DNA of 64,000 nucleotides, from NCBI GenBank assembly GCA_015059195.1, contig SVAW01000001.1, positions 17,575 through 81,574 on the forward strand, in the 5' to 3' direction. Of this stretch, positions 10,151 to 18,807 are shown one piece after another. The translations under genes were made by a program, and so were the position numbers. The notes below the pieces were generated by a model, which saw only the letters and a list, made by a program, of their open reading frames with translations, was not told where the DNA came from and did no database searches. Origin of the DNA: Bacillota bacterium (GTDB lineage: Bacteria; Bacillota_I; Bacilli_A; RF39; UBA660). The stretch's first letter is position 1; the number at the start of each line of letters is the position of its first letter.

Positions 10151-10921
10151 ATGGATAAAATAAAAGTTTTAATGATAGATGATAATATTAATTTAGTAGA
10201 AATGGTGAAAGAGTATTTTTCTAATAATAACAATATTAGTTTAGAAATTGCGGCACATGACGGAGAAGAAGGAATTAAAATTATAGAGGAGAGAAAAGAA
10301 GATTATGATGTGATATTACTAGATTTAATAATGCCTAAAAAGGATGGATTATATGTGCTAGAAGAGATGCGTAAGCGTGGAATAAATAAGAAAGTTATCG
10401 TAGAAACTAGTTATAATGCAAGTGAGGTTATTCGCGAGGTGGCAGATTATGGAGTAAATTATTTTATTTTGAAGCCTTTTGAACTTGCTGATTTAGAGCA
10501 TAGAATTTTAGAAACTTCTAAACGCAAGGACAGCAATAAAAAGAACATTGATTTTTATAATAGCAATTTGCAGGTGGCTATTACAAAAGTTTTACATGAA
10601 CTAGGAATACCATCGCATATTAAAGGTTATCAGTATATAAGAGAAGGAGTAGGAATTGTTTTTGAACATCCCGAAACTATTGGAGGTATTACTAAAGAAT
10701 TATATCCTGAATTAGCCCACAAATTTGATACAACTGTATCTCGTGTTGAGAGAGCTATTAGACATGCAATAGAAGTGAGTTGGAATCGAGGCAGTTGGGA
10801 ACTTATGGAAGAAATATTTGGACATAGTGTAGATATTGATAAGGCAAAGCCAACCAATTCAGAGTTTATTGTAACTATTGCGGATAAATTACGATTAGAT
10901 TTTCATAAGGTTGGAGTTTAA
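10151..10921 (+). CDS. spo0A: sporulation master response regulator Spo0A
   Basis: Receiver DVILLDLIMPKKDG; C-terminal GITKELYPELAHKFDTTVSRVERAIRHAIEVSWNRG. Confidence 0.97.
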   Translation: MDKIKVLMIDDNINLVEMVKEYFSNNNNISLEIAAHDGEEGIKIIEERKEDYDVILLDLIMPKKDGLYVLEEMRKRGINKKVIVETSYNASEVIREVADYGVNYFILKPFELADLEHRILETSKRKDSNKKNIDFYNSNLQVAITKVLHELGIPSHIKGYQYIREGVGIVFEHPETIGGITKELYPELAHKFDTTVSRVERAIRHAIEVSWNRGSWELMEEIFGHSVDIDKAKPTNSEFIVTIADKLRLDFHKVGV

Positions 10922-10957
10922 TTTAGAAATATGATATAATTATTCTAGGTGGTTTTG

Positions 10958-11830
10958 ATGAAAAAACAAATATTTATTTATAACCCTATTGCAGGTGGTG
11001 GACGTGCAGAACAAGCGATTTCACTAATAAAAACATTTGCAAGAGAAGAAAAAAAATTACATGAAATTGAAATTGTTAGAACAGATGCACCTGGGAAGGC
11101 TTGTAGATATACGGAAATATGGTCTAGGGTTTTCCCCAATGTTATTATTTATAGTGTCGGTGGGGATGGAACATTAAATGAAGTAATTAATGGTATTTAT
11201 CCCAATACTAAATTAGGTATTATTCCAGCTGGCTCTGGAAATGATTTTTATAGGGTTTATCAAGAAATAGAAGGTACTAAAAAAATAAACTTGGGTGTAG
11301 TTAATGGTCGCAAATTTATAAATATTGCTTCACTAGGAATAGATGCTAAAATGGCAGATACTGCGAATAGAATAAAAAACTCTAGATTTAGAATGTTATC
11401 TTATCCACGTGCAATAATCGAAGAAATTATTAAATATAAACCAACATCTATTACGATTAATGGAGTACCAACGGAAAAAACCATATTAACTATTTGTAAC
11501 GGGCAATATTATGGCAATGGGTTTCCTATGAATCCTGAATATAATCTTAGTGATGGATTATTCAATGTGATAAGTGCAGGAAAGCTAACTAGACGACAAA
11601 TTATTGTTTTATTACTAAAAATATTACGACAAACGCATTTAGAATCAGAAAGAGTTGCGTTTTATCAAACAGACTCTATATTGGTAGAAAGTGGCAAATC
11701 ATTATTATGCAATGTCGACGGAGAAGTATTTGCAGATACTAGATTTGAATTTTCAGTAATTAAAGATGGGGTGACACTTACAACAGATGTTCCACAGTAT
11801 GTAAAGAGAGCTATAAAGGCTATTAAATAA
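10958..11830 (+). CDS. diacylglycerol/lipid kinase family protein
   Basis: YNPIAGGGRAEQA, SVGGDGTLNEVINGI, GIIPAGSGNDF; ATG at 10958 preferred over GTG at 10949. Confidence 0.93.
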   Translation: MKKQIFIYNPIAGGGRAEQAISLIKTFAREEKKLHEIEIVRTDAPGKACRYTEIWSRVFPNVIIYSVGGDGTLNEVINGIYPNTKLGIIPAGSGNDFYRVYQEIEGTKKINLGVVNGRKFINIASLGIDAKMADTANRIKNSRFRMLSYPRAIIEEIIKYKPTSITINGVPTEKTILTICNGQYYGNGFPMNPEYNLSDGLFNVISAGKLTRRQIIVLLLKILRQTHLESERVAFYQTDSILVESGKSLLCNVDGEVFADTRFEFSVIKDGVTLTTDVPQYVKRAIKAIK

Positions 11831-11863
11831 TTGATAGTCTCTTTTTTTTTTGTTATAATTAAG

Positions 11864-11869
11864 TAGGAG
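11864..11869 (+). promoter_or_regulatory. extended -10 promoter for gpmI
   Basis: TGtTATAAT directly after the dgk terminator T-tract. Confidence 0.5.
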
Positions 11870-11877
11870 ATGATAGT

Positions 11878-13392
11878 ATGGGACCATTAGTGCTATGTAT
11901 TTTAGATGGTGTAGGTATTCGTGAAGATTCACACGGCAATGCTTTTGCTAGTGCCAAGAAGCCTAATTTTGATTATCTATGGAACAATTATCCACATAGT
12001 TTATTAAATGCTAGTGGTACTTATGTTGGTCTACCCGAAGGTCAGATGGGCAATAGTGAAGTAGGACATTTAAATATTGGTGCCGGAAGGGTAGTTTATC
12101 AACCGTTACAATTAATTAACAATAAAATTACAGATTTATCTTTTTTTAAAAATAAAGAAATATTAAAAGCTTTTAAACATGTAAAGAAGAATAAGTCATC
12201 TTTACACCTTATGGGTTTACTTAGCGATGGAGGAGTCCATTCTCACATCAATCATTTATTCGCATTATTAGACATGTGTAAACAAAATGAAATTAAAACA
12301 GTTTACATTCATGCCTTTACAGATGGAAGAGATACTGCACCCAATTCGGGTATTAAATACTTAGAAATGCTTGAAAACAAAATTAAAGAAATAGGTATAG
12401 GAGAAATCGCAACGATTTCAGGAAGATACTATGCAATGGATAGAGATAACAGATGGGAAAGAATTGATAAGGCGTATCAAGCAATTGTAGATGGAGTAGG
12501 AGAACAATATTCATCATTTCAAGAGGCTATGAAACATAATTATGACAATAACATTACTGATGAATTTATTGTTCCTGCAGTTATTAATAAAAGAGGAATT
12601 GTAGAAGACAATGATGCGATTATTACGTTTAACTTTCGTCCAGATCGCTTGCGTGAATTATTTTCGCTTATTACAAATCCAGAAAAAGCTGAAATCGAGT
12701 GTACATCGTTAACTAACATCAAATTGATTACTATGATGCCAGTAAGTGATGAGGTTGTTTATCAAAATGCATTTAATCTAGAAAGTCTAAAGTGTACCTT
12801 TGGTGAATATATTAGCCACAAAGGATTAAAACAGTTACGCATTGCGGAAACAGAAAAGTATGCACACGTTACTTACTTCTTTGATGGAGGAGTAGAAAAG
12901 AGTTTAAGAAATTGTGAGCGTGTTTTAGTACCTTCTCCAAAAGTTGCAACATATGATATGCAACCAGAAATGAGCGCTTATCAAATTACTAAAACATTGA
13001 TTGAAAAATTAAATGATTATGATGTAGTTATTTTAAATTATGCTAATGGAGATATGGTGGGACATACTGGAAATTATGAAAAAACAGTAAAGGCAGTAGA
13101 ATCATTAGATATTTGTTTAGCACCATTATTTAATAAACTTAAAGAATTAAATGGTACTTTAATGATTATTGCTGATCATGGAAATTGTGATTATATGTTG
13201 GATAGTAATAATAACCAAGTTACAAGCCATTCTAATAGTTTAGTTCCGTGTATTATTACGCGTAAAGATATCACATTAAAAGATGGTAGTCTTTGCGATG
13301 TTGCCCCAACCCTACTAAAGCTTTTAGGTCTAAAAGTTCCTAAGGAAATGACAGGCAATATCTTGTTTGAAGAAAATAAAAAAAGTTTATAG
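11878..13392 (+). CDS. gpmI: 2,3-bisphosphoglycerate-independent phosphoglycerate mutase
   Basis: LDGVGIREDSHGNAF, GQMGNSEVGHLNIGAGR, FTDGRDTAPNSG, IADHGNCDYM. Confidence 0.97.
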   Translation: MGPLVLCILDGVGIREDSHGNAFASAKKPNFDYLWNNYPHSLLNASGTYVGLPEGQMGNSEVGHLNIGAGRVVYQPLQLINNKITDLSFFKNKEILKAFKHVKKNKSSLHLMGLLSDGGVHSHINHLFALLDMCKQNEIKTVYIHAFTDGRDTAPNSGIKYLEMLENKIKEIGIGEIATISGRYYAMDRDNRWERIDKAYQAIVDGVGEQYSSFQEAMKHNYDNNITDEFIVPAVINKRGIVEDNDAIITFNFRPDRLRELFSLITNPEKAEIECTSLTNIKLITMMPVSDEVVYQNAFNLESLKCTFGEYISHKGLKQLRIAETEKYAHVTYFFDGGVEKSLRNCERVLVPSPKVATYDMQPEMSAYQITKTLIEKLNDYDVVILNYANGDMVGHTGNYEKTVKAVESLDICLAPLFNKLKELNGTLMIIADHGNCDYMLDSNNNQVTSHSNSLVPCIITRKDITLKDGSLCDVAPTLLKLLGLKVPKEMTGNILFEENKKSL

Positions 13393-13410
13393 GTTCTATA
13401 AGCTTTTTTC
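13384..13410 (+). terminator. gpmI terminator, stop codon in the stem
   Basis: AAGTTTATAG gtt CTATAAGCTT plus T-tract. Confidence 0.8.
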
Positions 13411-13411
13411 G

Positions 13412-13440
13412 TTGAAAAATATGTCAAAAAAAGATATAAT
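13412..13440 (+). promoter_or_regulatory. sigma-A promoter for dus
   Basis: TTGAAA (13412-13417), 17 bp, TATAAT (13435-13440). Confidence 0.75.
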
Positions 13441-13455
13441 TAAGTCGGTGGTTTT

Positions 13456-14439
13456 ATGTGGAAAATAGGTAATGTAGAAATCAAAAATAGAGTAGTATTA
13501 GCTCCTATGGCAGGCATTTGTAATAGTGCATATAGAACTATTATTAAAGAAATGGGATGTGGGTTAATAGAGGCTGAGATGGTTAGCGATAAAGCTATTA
13601 GTTTTGGTAATGAAAAAACAATTGATATGTTATATATGACAGATTTTGAAAGACCAATATCTCAACAAATATTTGGTAGTGACGTAGAAAGTTTTGTAAC
13701 ATCCGCCAAATATATATACGAACATATGAAACCAGATATTATCGATATTAATATGGGGTGTCCTGTTCCTAAGGTTGCAGTTAGAGCCCAAGCGGGAAGT
13801 GCACTTCTTAAAGACCCGGATAAGATTTATGAAATAGTATTAAATGTAGTAAAAGCAGTTCCAATTCCGGTCACAGTAAAAATACGTAGCGGTTGGGATT
13901 TTAATAATATTAATGCGGTAGAAGTTGCTAAAATAATTGAAAAGGCTGGGGCAAGTGCTATTACGGTACATCCAAGAACACGTAGTCAAGGATATAGTGG
14001 TATTGCGGATTGGAATATCATAAAACAAGTAAAAGAAATGGTAAGTATACCAGTGATAGGAAATGGAGATATACATACGTGTTATGACGCTAAAAGAATG
14101 ATCGATGAAACTGGCTGTGATGCTGTTATGATTGGAAGAGGAGTATTAGGTAATCCTTGGTTAATCAAAGAATGTGTTGACTATTTAGAAAAGGGGATTG
14201 AACCCAAGCAAATTACACATGAAGAAAAAATTTTAATGATTAGAAAACATTTGAATTATTTACTTAAAATTAAACCTGAAAAAGTTGCGATTTTAGAAAT
14301 GAGAAGTCATGCTTCTTGGTATTTAAAAGGAATTCCTAATGGAGCAAAAATACGCTCTAAGATAAATCAAATAACAACAACAGAAGAATTTGAACAGTTA
14401 TTAAATGATTTTGAAGGAGGTAAGTATGAAGACAAATAA
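13456..14439 (+). CDS. dusB: tRNA-dihydrouridine synthase
   Basis: VVLAPMAGICNSAYR, INMGCPVPKV, GSALLKDP, TVHPRTRSQGYSG, GNGDI. Confidence 0.93.
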   Translation: MWKIGNVEIKNRVVLAPMAGICNSAYRTIIKEMGCGLIEAEMVSDKAISFGNEKTIDMLYMTDFERPISQQIFGSDVESFVTSAKYIYEHMKPDIIDINMGCPVPKVAVRAQAGSALLKDPDKIYEIVLNVVKAVPIPVTVKIRSGWDFNNINAVEVAKIIEKAGASAITVHPRTRSQGYSGIADWNIIKQVKEMVSIPVIGNGDIHTCYDAKRMIDETGCDAVMIGRGVLGNPWLIKECVDYLEKGIEPKQITHEEKILMIRKHLNYLLKIKPEKVAILEMRSHASWYLKGIPNGAKIRSKINQITTTEEFEQLLNDFEGGKYEDK

Positions 14440-15025
14440 AAAAGCTACATGTTTAAAAAGAGTGGGTGCATATATTTTAGATGCATTCATATTTAGTTTA
14501 ATTTTTGGCATATTTATGATGCTTATTCCGGAAAGCAACAATGTGATTAATTTAAATCAACAATTATCTGATTTGGGTGAGAAGTTTTTAAATCATGATA
14601 TATCAATAAGTGTGTATTTTAATCAATATGCTGGGATCGTTCATAGTTTAGATAAAGAACTATTTTTAAATAATTTATTTAACATGGTTTTAATGATTGG
14701 TTATTTTACTATTCTGCCATTTTATTATAATGGCCAAACTTTTGGCAAAAAGATACTGAAAATTAAAGTTGTAAAAGATAATGGAGAATTAACCATGAAC
14801 GATTTATTAATCAGGAATATGATTATAAATGGCATTTTATTTAGTTTAATAGGTTTTACAATCATCTTTATTACTAAAGAGGTGACTTATTTTACAATCA
14901 TTTCTATTTTAGGAATTATTGAAATTTTACTAGTAATTACAAGCCTTTTTATGGTATCATATAGACATGACAAAAAGGCAGTTCATGACATCTTGTGTAA
15001 AACAAGTGTTATAGAAGAAAATTAG
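14426..15025 (+). CDS. RDD family membrane protein
   Basis: KRVGAYILDAFIFSL and NGQTFGKKILKIKVV motifs; RBS ggagg before ATG 14426. Confidence 0.85.
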   Translation: MKTNKKATCLKRVGAYILDAFIFSLIFGIFMMLIPESNNVINLNQQLSDLGEKFLNHDISISVYFNQYAGIVHSLDKELFLNNLFNMVLMIGYFTILPFYYNGQTFGKKILKIKVVKDNGELTMNDLLIRNMIINGILFSLIGFTIIFITKEVTYFTIISILGIIEILLVITSLFMVSYRHDKKAVHDILCKTSVIEEN

Positions 15026-15036
15026 AGGTGAAAAAC

Positions 15037-16512
15037 ATGAGAGAATTTACAGAACAAGAATTAGTTCGTAGAAAAAAAATTGATGCGATAAGAGAAGTAA
15101 CTAATCCTTATCCTGAAAAATATGAAGTTAATTACGAAATTTGTGACGCGGCTCAATTAGAAGATGGAACTACTGGTGTTAGAATTGCAGGACGTATTAT
15201 TTTAATGCGCAAAATGGGTAAAATGAGTTTCTTAACAATTGGAGACATTAAGGGGAAAATTCAAATATCTGTTAAACTGGATATGATAGGAGAAGAAGCA
15301 TACAATAATTTCAAAAGTTTCTATGATTTAGGGGATTTTATTGGTGTAGAGGGAGAAATATTTACTACTCATACTGGTGAAAAGACAGTACGTGCAGATA
15401 GAATTGAATTTTTAGGTAAAGCTTTAAAACCTCTTCCTGAAAAATTCCACGGTATTGAGGATATTGAAACAATTTATCGCAATAGATATCTAGATTTGAT
15501 AATGAATGATGATTCTAAGAAAAAATTCTTACTACGTACTAGATTTATTAAAGAATTAAGAGATTACTTGGATAAATTAGGCTATATTGAAATAGAAACA
15601 CCAATTTTAAATAATAAAGCTAGTGGAGCAACTGCTAGACCGTTTGTTACTCATCACAATGCACTAGATATTGATGTGTATTTAAGAATTGCTCCTGAGA
15701 CTTATTTAAAAAGAGCAGTAGTAGGTGGATTTACAAAAGTTTTTGAAATTGCTAGATGTTTTAGAAATGAAGGTATGGATGCAACACACCTACAAGATTT
15801 TACAATGGTTGAAGGTTATGGTGCATATCTAAATTACAAAGACAATATGAAATTATTACGTGAAATGTTACAAACAATCATCATGAATCTATTTGGAACA
15901 TTAACTATTACTGTAGGAGATAAAGAAGTAGATTTATCTGGGGAATGGGCAAGTGTTAGTTTTAAAGAATTAATATTAAAATATGCTGATATTGATATTG
16001 ATGTTAATAATACTAAAGAATTATTGCTTGAAGAAATTAAAAACAAAAAAATTGATATAGATTCTGAAGTTCCTTTAGAGAATTTAGGATTTGGTAATTT
16101 AGTTGACCAACTATATAAAAAGGTAGCTCGTCCACATTTAGTAAATCCAATTTTCTTAACAGAACATCCAATTAGCCTATCTCCTTTAGCTCGTGCTAAT
16201 GATGATAATAAAGAACTGACAGATCGTTTCCAATTAATTATAAATGGAGCTGAAATTATAAATGCTTACTCAGAATTAGTTGATCCACAAGAGCAAGAAG
16301 CACGCTTGTTGGAACAAGCTAAACTTAAAGCTGGTGGAGATGAAGAAGCAATGCCTATGGATTATGATTATATCGAAGCTATGGAATATGGAATGCCACC
16401 AATTAGTGGTTGGGGAATGGGAATTGATCGTTTAATTCAATTATTAACAAGTTCAGATAACATTAAGGATGTGGTATTATTCCCGCTAATGAGACCAAAG
16501 GATGGAGAATAA
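15037..16512 (+). CDS. lysS: lysyl-tRNA synthetase (class II)
   Basis: RTRFIKELRDYLDKLGYIEIETPIL, FEIARCFRNEGMDATHLQDFTMVE, GWGMGIDRL. Confidence 0.97.
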   Translation: MREFTEQELVRRKKIDAIREVTNPYPEKYEVNYEICDAAQLEDGTTGVRIAGRIILMRKMGKMSFLTIGDIKGKIQISVKLDMIGEEAYNNFKSFYDLGDFIGVEGEIFTTHTGEKTVRADRIEFLGKALKPLPEKFHGIEDIETIYRNRYLDLIMNDDSKKKFLLRTRFIKELRDYLDKLGYIEIETPILNNKASGATARPFVTHHNALDIDVYLRIAPETYLKRAVVGGFTKVFEIARCFRNEGMDATHLQDFTMVEGYGAYLNYKDNMKLLREMLQTIIMNLFGTLTITVGDKEVDLSGEWASVSFKELILKYADIDIDVNNTKELLLEEIKNKKIDIDSEVPLENLGFGNLVDQLYKKVARPHLVNPIFLTEHPISLSPLARANDDNKELTDRFQLIINGAEIINAYSELVDPQEQEARLLEQAKLKAGGDEEAMPMDYDYIEAMEYGMPPISGWGMGIDRLIQLLTSSDNIKDVVLFPLMRPKDGE

Positions 16513-16514
16513 AC

Positions 16515-17054
16515 ATGGATTTATATGTAGTTAGACATGGTGAAACTAATGAAAATATTAACAAAGTAATGCAAGGCAATATGGATACTTTATTAAATGA
16601 TACAGGCAGAAAACAAGCTTTAGAAGCAAGAAAAAAGTTGGGAGATGTAAAAATAGATTTAATTATTTCATCCCCTAAGGCTAGGGCGTTAGAAACTGCT
16701 CAAATAATTAGTAATGGAAGATTTCCGATTATTACGGATGATAGATTATTAAGTCGAGATCATGGAGAGTTTCAAGGAAAAACTCGTTATGAAGTTGACT
16801 TAGAAGATTATTGGAATATCAAAATAAATAGACAATATGAAAAAGCTGAAAGTGTAGGCCGCATGTTTGAACGCATTACTGATTTACTAGAAGACATCAA
16901 GAAAAACTATAAGGGAAAAACAGTTATGCTTGCTACACACAGCGGAATTTGTAGAATACTTTATTATTATTTTAATGGTATTCCAGAATCAGGAAGTTTG
17001 TTAGATTATGAATCTACAAATTGTTCTTTAGAAAAATATGAATTGGAGGATTAA
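16515..17054 (+). CDS. histidine phosphatase (phosphoglycerate mutase) family protein
   Basis: LYVVRHGETNEN and ATHSGICR. Confidence 0.92.
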   Translation: MDLYVVRHGETNENINKVMQGNMDTLLNDTGRKQALEARKKLGDVKIDLIISSPKARALETAQIISNGRFPIITDDRLLSRDHGEFQGKTRYEVDLEDYWNIKINRQYEKAESVGRMFERITDLLEDIKKNYKGKTVMLATHSGICRILYYYFNGIPESGSLLDYESTNCSLEKYELED

Positions 17055-17055
17055 T

Positions 17056-18249
17056 ATGAAAGTTTTATCGGTTAACTGTGGTAGTTCATCATTAAAATTT
17101 CAGATGTATGAAATGCCAGAGGAACAAGTTTTAATTAGTGGTTATGTAGAAAAGATTGGTCAACCAGATTGTTTTTGGACAGTTAAGGTTAATGGTGAAA
17201 AAATAAAGAGCCAAAGACCACTTCAAAATCATACTGAAGCAGTAGAAGTTTTAATAGAAGAATTATTTAAAAATAATATTGTGGAAAGTTTAGATGAAAT
17301 TAAAGGAGTAGGACACAGAGTACTTCATGGTGGAGAGATTTACGATAAATCTGTGATCATAACAGATGAAGTAGTTGAACATGTTAAAAATTTAACTAAA
17401 TTAGGGCCACTTCATCACCCAGGAAATCTTGCTGGTATTGAAGCTCTAAAGAAAGTTTTGCCAGAAGTACCAATGGTAGCAGTTTTTGATACTGCATTTC
17501 ATCAAACAATGCCAAAACGTAATTTTATTTATCCTGTACCAATGGCTTGGTATAAAGAATATGGTGTTCGTAAATATGGATTCCACGGAACAAGTCATAA
17601 ATATATAACAGAAACAATGAAAGAAAAATTAGGCAAAGATAATGTAAATTTAATTATTTGCCATATTGGTAGTGGAGCAAGTATTGCCGCTATTAAAGAC
17701 GGAAAATGTTACGATACAACTATGGGACTAACTCCGTTAGATGGATTAATGATGGGAACTCGTAGTGGGGCAATTGATCCATCTATTCTAGAATATGTGT
17801 GTAAAGAATCAGGAAAAACAATTGAAGAAATTACAAATGATTTAAATAAGAAAAGTGGTTTCTTAGGAGTTGCTGGAGCAGCAGATTGTCGTGATGTTGA
17901 AGAGTTAGTTAAAGAAGGTAATGAAGATGCCATTTTAGCATACGACTTATATTGCGATAGAATTGCTAAATACGTTGCAAATTACTATCTTGAGTTAGAA
18001 GGAAAAGTAGATTCAATTGTATTTACCGCAGGTGTAGGAGAAAATGGTTTTATTGTGAGAACTAAAGTAGCCGAAATGTTAAAACCATTGGGAATTAGAT
18101 TAGACGAAGAAGTTAATAATAATACAGCTTCATTTAAATCAATCAAAGAAGGTATTATCAGTTCAAGTGATTCAACAGTAGAGGTGAGAGTACTTCCAAC
18201 TGATGAAGAAATTATGATTGTAAGAGATACTTATGAATTAACAAAATAA
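17056..18249 (+). CDS. ackA: acetate kinase
   Basis: VLSVNCGSSSLKFQ, VFDTAFHQTMP, HIGSGASIAAIKDGKC, FTAGVGENG; RBS ggagg before ATG 17056. Confidence 0.97.
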   Translation: MKVLSVNCGSSSLKFQMYEMPEEQVLISGYVEKIGQPDCFWTVKVNGEKIKSQRPLQNHTEAVEVLIEELFKNNIVESLDEIKGVGHRVLHGGEIYDKSVIITDEVVEHVKNLTKLGPLHHPGNLAGIEALKKVLPEVPMVAVFDTAFHQTMPKRNFIYPVPMAWYKEYGVRKYGFHGTSHKYITETMKEKLGKDNVNLIICHIGSGASIAAIKDGKCYDTTMGLTPLDGLMMGTRSGAIDPSILEYVCKESGKTIEEITNDLNKKSGFLGVAGAADCRDVEELVKEGNEDAILAYDLYCDRIAKYVANYYLELEGKVDSIVFTAGVGENGFIVRTKVAEMLKPLGIRLDEEVNNNTASFKSIKEGIISSSDSTVEVRVLPTDEEIMIVRDTYELTK

Positions 18250-18322
18250 GGCGGAAACAACCGTCTTTTTTATTGACAAACTGAACAAAGCGTAATAAAA
18301 TTAAAATAGACAAGGGATTAAG

Positions 18323-18404
18323 ATAGTATGGTTAGAGTAATTACAAAAAACAAGTTAACAAAAATAACCACCTGGGGGGTGGGGGATTTAAGTAACCATA
18401 CTAT
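18323..18404. repeat. inverted-repeat element with G-rich internal hairpin
   Basis: Perfect 12-bp arms ATAGTATGGTTA (18323-18334)/TAACCATACTAT (18393-18404); loop holds CCACCTGGGGGGTGGGGG. Confidence 0.6.
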
Positions 18405-18420
18405 AACTAGAAAAATAAAT

Positions 18421-18477
18421 AAACACGAAAGAATTTTAGAAAATCCATCGTTCTAAAATTTGTTTTCGTGTTTTTTT
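18421..18477 (+). terminator. strong rho-independent terminator-like hairpin
   Basis: AAACACGAAAGAATTTTAGAA ... TTCTAAAATTTGTTTTCGTGTTTTTTT; two 10-bp stem halves with a small bulge. Confidence 0.85.
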
Positions 18478-18715
18478 GTGTACCTTGTTAAAAATAGTAG
18501 GAAAGAAAGATGAAAAAGCAGAGGATGCATATTGGGATAAACCCAATTTATCAAACAGTTGGTTATACGGTGGAACAGCATATTGGGCATCTACGCCTCA
18601 TGCCGACCTCTCTAGCCACGCGTGGCATGTGGGCTCTGACGGCTACGTGAGTCACAACCTTGTGGTCATTGGCAGCTACAACGGTGTTCGCCCAATAATT
18701 TTATTAGAAGTATAA
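18476..18715 (+). pseudogene. 5'-truncated C-terminal fragment of a C-type-lectin-like protein with DGR-type variable region
   Basis: No ATG, begins in a terminator T-tract; translation TAYWASTPHADLSSHAWHVGSDGYVSHNLVVIGSYNGVRPIILLEV; GC-rich core 18590-18694. Confidence 0.7.
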
Positions 18716-18718
18716 TTT

Positions 18719-18745
18719 AACCAAGCGTTTGCTTAGTTTTATTTT
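18719..18745 (+). terminator. small hairpin after the variable-region fragment
   Basis: AACCAAGC gttt GCTTAGTT (7/8 paired) followed by T-rich sequence. Confidence 0.5.
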
Positions 18746-18807
18746 TAAAATAAATCATGGTGATTTTTCTATATTTAGTGTATAATTGATTTAGAAAAGG
18801 TGATATT

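Noticed and set aside
15037-16512. T-box or lysine riboswitch ahead of lysS
   Set aside because: lysS follows the RDD gene by about 10 bp; no leader space and no T-box sequence.
18476-18715. Listing the ORF as a normal functional protein
   Set aside because: Only a TTG start inside a terminator T-tract, no RBS or promoter, and an in-frame stop not far upstream; reads as a C-terminal fragment.
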